Assembly (NCBI GenBank): GCA_039090855.1
Contig: CM076997.1
Location: forward strand, 162,284,709 to 162,348,708
Direction of reading: 5' to 3'
Source: Macrothele yani
Lineage: Eukaryota; Arthropoda; Arachnida; Araneae; Macrothelidae
Length of the DNA: 64,000 bases
Both the position numbers and the translations under genes were made by a program. The stretch's first letter is position 1. Each line of letters begins with the position of its first letter. Below are positions 55,802 through 64,000 of the stretch, in pieces. The notes below the pieces were generated by a model, which worked only from the letters and a program-made list of their open reading frames with translations, did no database searches and had not been told where the DNA came from.

Positions 55802-56125
55802 TTATGGAAATAACCGTTGTATCTTCCAACAGAATCGAGCTCCTTGCCTCACTGCACGTTATGTGCAGGACTGGTTTCTTGAAAATGTGGTGGAATTGTT
55901 AGAATGGCCTCCTCAGAGTCCTGATCTCAACACCATAGAACACTTCTGAGATGAACTGGAGTGACAGATAAGAAATCGACCACAATGACTGTCTTTGTTC
56001 TTCACCCTTGTAGCACATTTCAGGGACGAATGGAGAACCATTTCTGTCGACACCTACCGGATATTGGTTGGTAGTATGCCTTGACGTGTTGCCGTTGTCA
56101 TAAAAGGTGGACTGAGAAAGTACTA
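55802..56125 (+). pseudogene. Tc1 transposase C-terminal half, right arm
   Basis: IFQQNRAPCLTARYVQDWF (second catalytic D replaced by R in Q-N-R-AP) near 55825-55880, then LLEWPPQSPDLNTIEHF (E present) near 55900-55945, a stop, IRNRPQ, FRDEWRTISVDTYRILVGSMP and RVAVVIKGG to about 56105. Stops at 55946, 55961 and 55982 or thereabouts. Inactive. Confidence 0.82.
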
Positions 56126-56428
56126 ATTGCGATACTAAAGCCATTTGCGCAAAACCATTGTGGTGTTCGACATTTTTTTTGATATGGTGAATATGAATGC
56201 CAGTGATTTTGGTACACGGTTTTGTAGAACAAAAAGGCAAACAAACAGCTATTATATTTCGAAACATGCGTGTTCACGTTTTGAGTAAATTAATGAATTA
56301 TGTAATTTTAGCTACGCAATAATTTTGCCACGTGAACCTAAATTTTAACCCATTCAGGGTGGCAGACTATTTGTTTTTCGTCCATTATATAACTTCCTAA
56401 TTAGTTACTGTGGCCGTGATAAAGGTTT

Positions 56429-57026
56429 GCAGCTGGTACAGTCATGAACCCCATGTCAGAAGTCTGCTCGAATCAATTTTTTTGCATTGTATTCCGCGTG
56501 CTTTGGCCAAATATCGTCCTTGCGCCATAAATTTCAAAACAAGACACTTTTTGTTATTGGTCAAGAAGTTGAAAGCTCCCATCTGATTTGATTATTTAAC
56601 AATAAGTAATATTTTTAATTTACCCTTCTGAGGCAACCATACGACCAATGTTTTAGTCTGTTTATAATTATAGGTGAGCGTTTCATATTTACTGTGCAGG
56701 TAAGAGTACTTGTGCGTCTTTATATTTGTTTCACAATTCGCTACTACTGCAAATTATGCATGTTCCTGATTTCACGTACTCTTTCTAGAGTTCCTTCATT
56801 TCTAACATTTATTCTTCTTCATAAAACTTTGATTCTATTTCTGAAAAGAAAATCAGACATGTTGAGAATCAAAAACCTTTGGTGGTTTTGGTTATTCTTC
56901 TCGTTTTTCAAAAATTCACGGTTTACGTTTTTAGCTTACACAAAAGGAATCGAGGAAATCCAAAACTGAATTCTATTGCATTAAGCTTCATGAAAACTAA
57001 TCCAGTTTTCATAAAACTGAGTGGCA
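56429..57026. other. No gene seen
   Basis: AT-rich. A 91-codon frame (56694-56969) is rich in Phe/Leu/Arg but has no recognisable domain. Confidence 0.45.
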
Positions 57027-57222
57027 GCCCCGGTGGCGCAGTGGTCTAAACGCTAGCTTCTGAGCACTGTTCGAGAAGTTCCCGAGTTCGAATCACCGTC
57101 AGACACCGATGTTGTTCTTGTCTTACGGCACTGGCTCCCTCCCTTCACTGGTGGCCCGTAATTAGGACCGGATCATCCCATTGAATTACGCAGGGTGGTC
57201 CTTAAACCCTCAATCAAAAAAA
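57027..57222 (+). repeat. SINE-A, complete but diverged copy
   Basis: Head GGCAGCCCCGGTGGCGCAGT, B box GAGTTCGAATCACCG, body with GGCACTGGCTCC, and an AATCAAAAAAA tail. Flanks AAACTGAGTG and AAAGTTCAGTG may be an eroded duplication. Confidence 0.9.
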
Positions 57223-58587
57223 TAAAGTTCAGTGTAATTGAATTCCACTTTTTACTTCATTTTCTTTTGATGTTTTTCTTTCATCACTGTCTTAAGCAAG
57301 GAGATTTCCTCTACTGCGTGTCAGAAACATACAAAACGTGTTCTGTTAACAGTCAAAGATGTATCCTTCATTCAATAAGCGAGGAAGACCAGATATGAAA
57401 CCTATTCCATTCAGTTAATAGAAGAATTCCAGTTTCTTCTCTTGCATGGCCGACACAAGTTTTCTTCTGTTGGAAGTCTAATAGCAAATTTCATTCCCCT
57501 CATAACTACGCTAAATAGAATCCTTTGCCTTTATTAATTTTACGCTCGCTGAAAATGAGTGCAAACACTTCTGTGTGTCTTTTGAATTTAAAGTCTCGAA
57601 TGAATTCTAACAAAAGTCGCAATGCCGTCGAAAGGTAAACTTCAGGTTTTCAAGAAGTCTGTAACGTAATATACGTTGTATATGACTTTCGTAAAGCTAC
57701 GTGTGGATGAACTAATTTTGTAAATTGTTCTTTTGATATGACAGCATATGCCGATGAATACGACGTATTACGCACAAAATCTTACAGTGGACGTCTCTTG
57801 CGGATTGCCTTCGAAATATACGTGAAGCGTAGCCAGTAAAGTAAGTCATATTAATGGATTTAATTACCATGGGACCCCAGTTTTGAGATCTTAGCAAATA
57901 CAATTTGGAGGAAAGGCTTACTGTCTGAGGACATGATTTAATATCACGAAAGCCATAAGAGTTTGAGCAATGCATGAGAGAAAATTCAGCAGAGCGTTCT
58001 TAAATTGAGCTTAGCACAAAATCATTTCACTCCGACGTCTCAACAGAACAGCAACGGCCTTGTGGGTCGTTAACATTTTTAGCTTCATTGCACGTAAGAT
58101 TGGCCGTCTCGAAAAAAGGGAGGGAGTGTATATCGTGCAGCAGCTGTCGAAGAATTCAACCGTTAAAGGGCAGCTGGAAGCTGGTATAAAGACGCGAATG
58201 TAGATTCATTGCATATACTTAATGAAAAACATATTTATTATCATCTATTCAAACAATTTAAAAACCAAGGAGAAAGTAATTGCAATATGGTTAACCAGTA
58301 TTTGCGCAATAAATAATAAACATTAAAAAGTTCTGAAGTATGTAATAGGCAATTTGTTACGATCGTTTAAATATGTCTGTTTGAATTTCTTACTATGAAA
58401 TTAAGAAAACGCATTTTCTTAAGTTTTACTAAATGAATCAATTTAATTGAAATGAATTAACTTAGTTTTCTGTGTCCCATCATCAGTAAGATTCTTATAA
58501 ATACAGGGAAAGCCAGAAGTTCTCCTGCACCTGACGAAATGTGATAAGATATCTTTGAGCTGTAGTTACCGCTTTCTTGAAAATAAA
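57223..58587. other. No gene seen (1.4 kb)
   Basis: AT-rich, unique-looking DNA; nothing recognised. Confidence 0.45.
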
Positions 58588-58790
58588 GTACCCGGACCCC
58601 TTTCGGACGAATGATCAGAGGCTATCACTTAAACAACTGTGCCACTGGGGCGGCATGTTGTGTTTGTCTTATGGCCCTGGCTCTCTCCCTTCCCTGGAAC
58701 CAGTGGTCCTAAATTACGAACGGGTGACTGCTTATTGCCCATTGAGTTGCTCATGGTGGTCGTTAAACCTCCAATAAAAAAAATATATAA
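58588..58790 (+). repeat. Composite SINE-A: inverted head joined to direct body
   Basis: 58588-58655 is the SINE head in reverse (CCGGACCCCTTTCGGACGAA through GCCACTGGGGCGGC). At 58656 it switches to the body in forward sense (ATGTTGTGTTTGTCTTATGG) and runs to the A tail. The inverted part lacks body and tail. Either a 5' inversion during reverse transcription (twin priming) or a remnant of a nested insertion like the one at 21925. Confidence 0.85.
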
Positions 58791-58796
58791 AAAAAA

Positions 58797-59022
58797 ACAG
58801 TCACGGGTTTGGGTTAGTTGCTTCCACGCGCTTGATAGAAATGGGGTGGATGCCATGTCATTGACAAGTTGCGAAGACTTCTGATATATATGAAAAGCTT
58901 CCAAAATATCAAGTTTGGTGGCTGAATCTTCCTTGTCAATTAATTTCGCAACTTGTTAATGACATGGCATCCACCCCAATTCTATAAAGCGCGTGGAAGC
59001 AAATAACCAAAACCCGTGACTG
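58797..59022. repeat. Inverted repeat, about 75-bp arms
   Basis: The left arm 58797-58872 starts CAGTCACGGGTTTGGGTTAG and the right arm 58946-59022 is its reverse complement with about ten differences. The spacer is about 73 bp. The left arm abuts the A-rich tail of the composite SINE. Confidence 0.88.
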
Positions 59023-59059
59023 TAAACACCGTTTATGATATCATACAACTTTAATATTT

Positions 59060-59165
59060 ACGTGCCATTAGTCCTGATGAAGCTAGGTCAATACCCAGCA
59101 AAACCATAGGATGTGTTTTCTACATCCTGAATAAAGCACATTTTCCGTAAGTTTGACTTCTGTTG
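59060..59165 (+). other. Hammerhead-ribozyme-like motif (degenerate)
   Basis: CCTGATGAAGCTAGG (containing the exact CUGAUGA box, 59084-59090), a loop, and CCCAGC pairing back to GCTAGG with one mismatch, then CAAAACC where a hammerhead needs CGAAAC. A 7-bp hairpin AGGATGT/ACATCCT follows (about 59119-59139), then GCAC and CGTAA segments that pair with TTACGTGC upstream, as a stem I would. Cleavage-site bases do not match. I infer a decayed hammerhead, as carried by Penelope-like elements and retrozymes. Confidence 0.45.
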
Positions 59166-59269
59166 TTTATATGTTTCGTCTAGCCGTTAAGGTTTCTTTC
59201 ATTTAGGAACTATTTCTTAGTATGTTGCTGTTTTAAAGTAACGTAGAAGTAAGACAAGACTTCTTCGTC

Positions 59270-59963
59270 GTTATATAGGGTATGATTGTCTAGAATCTCG
59301 AGGGAGAAGTGCTGATTAACAGGTTTGTCGACGATACCCAATGGGCCGAGACCATACAAAAAAAACACACCCCTACACGAGTACAATGCCAGCTCCAAAC
59401 TTGACCGTAGGAACAGTACACTGTAGGAAATAGCGTTCCCCCGGCTGCTGCCATACCCACACACGGCCATCTGACTGACGGATCGTGTATCTGGATTCGT
59501 CAGTCCATAGGACCCGTTTCCATTGGTCTACGGTCCACGATAAATGTTCTTTATACCATGCTAAACGACGAGTAGCATTCCGAGTGGAGATGAAAGGCTT
59601 ATGAGCAGCCGCACGACCACGGTAACCCATGGAATGAAGTTATCTGCGAATGGTACGGATACATACCGAGGTTCCAGAATTTTTACTCACCTGTACATTG
59701 AGGTCTTATGCTGTACTCCGTCGATTAGCTGTAACGACTCTCCTGAAGCTTCGATGTCCATTATCACTGATTTCCTTTGGTCTAGCGGTACGTTTTGCTG
59801 CTTCAGGCACGCCATGTGTCTTCCACTTCTTCAGTACATCCAAAATAATTGAATTGGGTATGTTTAAACGCCTCTCGGTTTCTCTTATGGACAGCCCACT
59901 ATATATAAGACCCGAGAATCTTTCCTTTTTCAAAGTCAGTTCTCTCACGCGCGCCATTTTCAC
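59270..59963 (-). pseudogene. Tc1-like transposase, N-terminal two thirds
   Basis: Begins MKMARVRELTLKKERFSGLI with a helix-turn-helix (GLSIRETERRLNIPNS) and a RPKEISDNGHRSF linker, to 59706. After a frameshift come MGYRGRAAAHKPFISTRNAT, WKRVLWTDESRYTI (first catalytic D), and RVWVWQQPGERY to about 59373. Another shift leads to GLGPLGIVDKPVNQ and LEILDNHTL near 59280, where the element breaks off before the second D. The start is chosen at 59963, next to the 5' leader between it and the inverted end. Confidence 0.85.
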
Positions 59964-60100
59964 TCAACCTCACAGTGCGATATGATCGCGTGCTGGCCTG
60001 TTTTTTATACCGTTTGCAGCTGTACCGTACATCTTAACAACGCAGCGGACGCGTTCATTGGCTTTTGAAGGGGTGGCCGGTGATTTTTGTCAATATAGTG
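59270..60100 (-). mobile_element. Tc1-like transposon, 3'-truncated
   Basis: The right end (5' side of the gene) is CACTATATTGACAAAAATCA on the minus strand, with TA at 60101-60102. The other end is missing: coding similarity stops near 59270. Confidence 0.75.
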
Positions 60101-60364
60101 TATATCCCTAAACTGTTCTCTGATATTATAAAATTGGCTTAGTACAGAAATATCGTCTGCCCTCCTATCATGAAATATTCCTTTGGGAAACGACATGCAC
60201 TAAACGACTTCATTTATTGCGGTATTCTCACGCAACTCGAGGTACCTATGAAGGTAGGTAGTCTAAATTCAGTAATCACCCAGTGTACATCATGGTGATA
60301 AAAGTAAGTTGATTTCACCAATGAGAACTATGATACTAATCGTGACAGACACTATGGACACGTA

Positions 60365-60582
60365 GCCGCCCCAGTGACGCAGTGGTGTAAGCGATGGCTT
60401 CTGATCATTTGTCCGAAAGGGGTCCGGGTTCGAACCCCTATGAGGCATGGCTCCCGTGTTTGTCTTACGGCACTGGTTATATCCCTTCCCTGGAACCAGT
60501 GACCCTAAAGTTGGGATGGGCGACTGCTTATAGCTCATTGAGTTGCTCATGGTGGTCCTTAAACCTCCAATCAAATAAAAAA
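60365..60582 (+). repeat. SINE-A, complete copy
   Basis: Head GCCGCCCCAGTGACGCAGTG, B box GGGTTCGAACCCC, body with TTCCCTGGAACCAGTGACCC, tail CAAATAAAAAAA. Target duplication is not clear. Confidence 0.92.
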
Positions 60583-61130
60583 ATGCTACGGGCACGGAAA
60601 TCCGCGAGGTCACGAGTAATTGATTGTGTAACATGCTTCATCCAGGATATGCTGCTTGCTCATATGAAGGCCGTTAAAATGTGATATGAAATATGTAATA
60701 AAATAAGTTCACGCATTAGTTAAACGTTTCTCTACTTCAACGGAGTCCCTATTTAGGAATACGTTTACTGAAGTATTTAAGTCACTGCAAGTATATCGAT
60801 ATTATCCTGTATTATTGATTTCTTTTTCCAAATGAAAATCAACATTAGCTGATATGGCTCACTTGTATTTTTAACTTACACTGAGCCATTTAGGTTCCGA
60901 GGCACAGTCAATTTTCATGCCATCGATACCTTCACAGCCCTCGCTAATTGGTTAGCTTTTTTTTTACTTTGCAGTGAAATCCTAAGATTTTGCGATTTCG
61001 AAAAGTGTTACCAAAAAATTCAATCATTTAAAAACAAATCTCTGGCTCTTTCCCGGCGGTAGGACGGTATGTTGCATTTTGAATTCTTGGTAAAATACCA
61101 ATGTCGTAACTTATTAATAACAAGGAACTA
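60583..61130. other. No gene seen
   Basis: AT-rich DNA up to the foldback element. Confidence 0.5.
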
Positions 61131-61459
61131 TACTCAAAATAGTATAACTGTACTAGTGATCCGAATTTCTTGGCGTAGAATAATAATCAGAGTGTCCAGC
61201 ATTCGCACATTAACTAGATGGCTTTTTCAAGAAAGGAAGACAGTTTGCTGTCTATCTTCTTTTTCAAGGAAGGTACACAGCGATTTGAAAAAGAAGGTAG
61301 ACCGTTTGCTGCCTTCCTTCTTTTTCAACGAAGGTAGACAGAGTGCTGTCTACCTTCCTTGAAAAAACCATCTAGTTAAGGTGCGAATGCTTGGAAACTT
61401 TGATTTCTATTCTAAGCCACGAAATTCGGATCACTTGCACAGTTTTATTATTTTGAGTA
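61131..61459. repeat. Foldback (palindromic) element with internal hairpins
   Basis: Outer arms pair over about 120 bp: TACTCAAAAT.. and GTGATCCGAATTTC near 61155 face GAAATTCGGATCAC near 61421-61434, and GCATTCGCACATTAACTAGA faces its complement near 61370-61392. The core holds about three alternating GGTAGACAG...CTGTCTACC-type hairpin units and TTCAAGGAAGG / AGAAGGTAGAC repeats. No coding capacity. Confidence 0.88.
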
Positions 61460-62546
61460 CCAAAGTCGTATTTATTCTAATGGTATTTATCTCTCTCTTT
61501 CCTCAAATATGTGACTCAAAATTAGGAAGAGCTTCTCCTTCTCTTTTTGAAACCGTACATTATTATGTATTCATGTTGGCACGAAACGTAAGAAAAATCA
61601 AGCTACTAATTGCGAGGTCTTTGTTACGCATTTCGTATTTAAAAGACTTCTTAAAATATTAACAATTTTAGCAGAATTAGGGTTTTATGTTTAATATATA
61701 TCACCTGGTATACAGTATGACATAAAAAGGGTGACGTACTAATGAAGTGACGCATTAATCATATGTAGAACGAAACAGCGATAAGCCTGTTAGGTAAAGA
61801 ACAACCGCTCGGATTAGGAAGACATCTCTTCACCACTCGCAAAAGTCATATGCTAAATGGACGCCCGAACGAAAAGGTATCTCTTGATCTTTAGGTTTGA
61901 TGTATTTGTATGATTAAATATCCAAACAACGCATATAATTAAATAAAAACTAACTCTCCTACCATGAGGTGGACTTTCATGCAAAGCTACCGGCTAACTT
62001 GAAACTTGCGGCGCCCCCGTCTTTCTCAAAGGAGGGAAGATATAAGGTACAATGCGACATGACGTAGATGGCATAATACTGAGATAACGTATGTGTCAAA
62101 TCGACAATGAGGCAGCGATATGCTTACCGGCGCAGTTGAGTTGGGAGAATAACAGCTCCGAAGAAGGAAGACGTGCTTCAAATTCCACCACCGGCAAAAG
62201 GTAATACGTTGTGGCTCTCTTAGGCCAGAACATTATGTCAATCCCTGTCAACACGAAACAGTGTCTACAGTGATATAATTTGGAACGAGTAGCGTTCCGA
62301 ATCAGGAAAGTCACCGTCCATGATTTGGGGCCATTTTTTCCAGGAAAGGGGCCAGAATCAATGACACTAAACAAGCACAACACCCATCCTTATACCGGAT
62401 TCGATAGAATCTTATTTAGGACTCCATATGGGCTGAGGCTTGAAGCAAAATATTAGGTGATTCATTTTGTAACTTCAGCAACTAGAAAATTCATTAGATG
62501 TCTTTTGCCACTTTATTCTGCAGCACACTCGTTCCAGCTTGGCTCT
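61460..62546. other. No gene seen (1.1 kb)
   Basis: Nothing recognised; short frames lack motifs. Confidence 0.45.
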
Positions 62547-62650
62547 TTAACCTTCTGAAACGAACTAGGTTGGGGTTAGTGAAACGGACTGAAATGAGCT
62601 CGTGCGAATGCATTAGGCGTTTAAGAACTTGGTCAAACTCAACTGGAGAA
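62547..62650 (+). mobile_element. piggyBac-type MITE fragment (left end)
   Basis: TTAACCTTCTGAAACGAACT followed by TGAAATGAGCTCG matches the left part of 42795-42900 (TTAACCCTTTAAGCGGC, then TGAAATGAGCTCG). The right half is missing. Confidence 0.6.
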
Positions 62651-63344
62651 CCTCATGGAATACATTAGGTTTGTATTTGAGGAGTTTTGTAGTTCACAGT
62701 TCTACCGCTAGGTCGTGTTTGTGCACTTATGTTTGCGGCTGAATCTCCGCTTGTGGAAACCCTATTGACAAATTCCTTTAATTTTCACTGTTTACCATTC
62801 GGCACAGTAAAGATGGAGATCATTATTCTCTTTTATAACATACAGCATTTCCGCTTAGGTGCGTTAAGGTTAAGCCTTTTTCTCGCTATCTTTGCTACCA
62901 GGAGACGTATTTGAAAACTTCTTTTCCTTAGAATAGCTTTTGCCCCGAAGAACACTTTTCGCACTTTTTTGACTTTTAATTTATGAAAAATTCTTTCGCT
63001 ACATTCCTTCTATAAAATATAGCAAGAATTAGGATAACAGAAAAGTTGTATTATATGTTATTACATAATGGAACCGCTAAATGAAAAAAATATAGAAGAT
63101 TATGCTTCTCTCTTTATTTCTTCTTTTAACGTTCCATTTGAAAATATCTTTGTCTCTATCAGCTTCCTTCTGCTATAAGAAACGTTTTGTGTGCCATTTG
63201 TTAATTTTCGTAATATGCGTTTTAATCGGTGGTGGACGTATGTAGCTGTTTCCATTTCTGGAATCTGGTTGATTATTTTTCTAACCGTTTCCGTTGAATA
63301 TAAATAATGTTGATAAATTTTATTTTCTCATCGGAACGGATTCA
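62651..63344. other. No gene seen
   Basis: AT-rich DNA with no recognised motif. Confidence 0.5.
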
Positions 63345-63530
63345 AACCATTCTTCCGAGATTGGTTCGGGTCTGAATCCTGGTGAGGCATGGATGTTGTA
63401 TTTGACTTCCAGCACTGGCTCTCTCTCTCTCTCTCCTTTCCATGGAGTCAGTAGCCCTAATCTAGGGACGGGAGACTGCTTATAAACCATTGAGTTGCTC
63501 ATAGTGGTCGTGAAATATCCAATTAAAAAA
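63345..63530 (+). repeat. SINE-A, 5'-truncated copy
   Basis: Starts near the B box (GGTTCGGGTCTGAATCC, diverged), then a body with a (CT)n expansion (TGGCTCTCTCTCTCTCTC) and tail AATTAAAAAAAG with a G run. The A box is not recognisable. Confidence 0.85.
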
Positions 63531-64000
63531 AGGGGGGGGGGAGGAGAATCAAAAGAAGTGCTCACAACAACCAAAATTTCGGCGTTATATTTCTTGTTTT
63601 CTAAATTCTGTCCATATGAGAACTGCGGAGAATTGCTCAAAATGTTCGGGCCTAGGGCTCTAAAATTAAAGTTTGGTGGCTGTGCAAAAACGTAACATTA
63701 TTAATTTGACTGGTTCTTTAAATTGTATTGCGCTGAGAGTATATTAGAATCAATTAGTAAATTCTGAATTTAATTGCACTACAGTGCGGTGCTCTTGAAT
63801 AATGCCATCGAAAATCTTTTGCTTTAAAATTCTAAGGTTCCACGCATTTTGATTACAGGTTAAGGAATCTGCTAAACGAAAGGTACTGGCAAAGGGGAAA
63901 TGATCAAGTTTAAGCATCACGAGACGCTTTTAAACAACGAAATAATGTTTCCCATATTTGTTAACCCTAATAAGATTACGGACCAGGAGGATGCGATTTT
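63531..64000. other. No gene seen
   Basis: Nothing recognised to the window end. Confidence 0.5.

Larger units (their letters stand above)
54695..56428. mobile_element. Palindromic pair of Tc1-like copies
   Basis: The left arm (about 54695-55524, including a later SINE) and right arm (55802-56428) are imperfect reverse complements for about 620 bp, around a 277-bp centre (55525-55801). Each arm carries the C-terminal half of a Tc1 transposase running outward (minus strand in the left arm, plus strand in the right) plus about 300 bp of downstream DNA. The arms differ by many substitutions, so the structure is old. I see no TA-flanked ends. Confidence 0.82.

Noticed and set aside
56694..56969. 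91-codon hydrophobic frame as a membrane protein
   Set aside because: Phe/Leu richness is what AT-rich DNA gives by chance; no signal peptide pattern or relatives recognised.

Overview
This 64 kb window looks like intergenic DNA from a large, repeat-rich animal genome, most likely an arthropod. It is AT-rich, eukaryotic and full of microsatellites, decayed transposons and tRNA-derived SINEs. No host protein-coding gene, rRNA or functional tRNA could be supported. The order or species cannot be told from the sequence. Almost everything identifiable is mobile DNA: a YIDD-type reverse transcriptase element, RTE-type, Tx1/L1-type and R4/Dong-like LINE copies, about a dozen Tc1/mariner copies, piggyBac-like MITEs, a Helitron remnant, several SINE families, foldback or palindromic elements, and satellites.

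Layout. 0-2.1 kb: featureless. 2.1-5.6 kb: a reverse transcriptase element (intact 429-codon ORF) between 515-bp, almost identical inverted arms, set in (TA)n tracts. 5.6-8.8 kb: full-length but broken RTE LINE; its internally deleted offspring lies at 37.7 kb. 9-13.6 kb: three Tc1-like transposons, one nearly intact (11.2-12.7 kb). 14.25-14.57 kb: 77-bp satellite. 15.4-22.06 kb: a three-layer nest, a SINE split by an inverted SINE that is itself split by a 6.2-kb Tx1/L1-type LINE, with target-site duplications at both inner layers. 22.9-35.6 kb: Tc1/mariner remnants, a 144-bp tandem array, minisatellites and SINEs. 35.85-37.1 kb: a satellite of about 152 bp organised in three-monomer higher-order repeats. 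39.1-39.9 kb: Helitron remnant. 42.8-43.3 kb: piggyBac-like MITE with TTAA duplication. 46.0-48.35 kb: two R4/Dong-like LINE 3' ends between (TAA)n tracts. 48.9-49.3 kb: a 68-bp minisatellite turning into a 28-29-bp one. 54.7-56.4 kb: two Tc1 copies as a giant palindrome. 58.6-60.1 kb: SINE composite, inverted repeat, hammerhead-like motif and truncated Tc1. 61.1-61.5 kb: foldback element.

The genes do not form a host pathway. The logic is parasitic: autonomous elements (RTE, Tx1-like, Tc1) beside non-autonomous dependents (RTE deletion derivative, MITEs, SINEs), with nesting that gives a relative timeline. The strongest candidates for something under-described are the inverted-arm RT element with a possible hammerhead relic in its arms, the RTE 5'-3' fusion derivative, the palindromic Tc1 pair, and the two tandem arrays that end in a shared GGAC-rich motif. 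All calls come from reading sequence; no database search was run.
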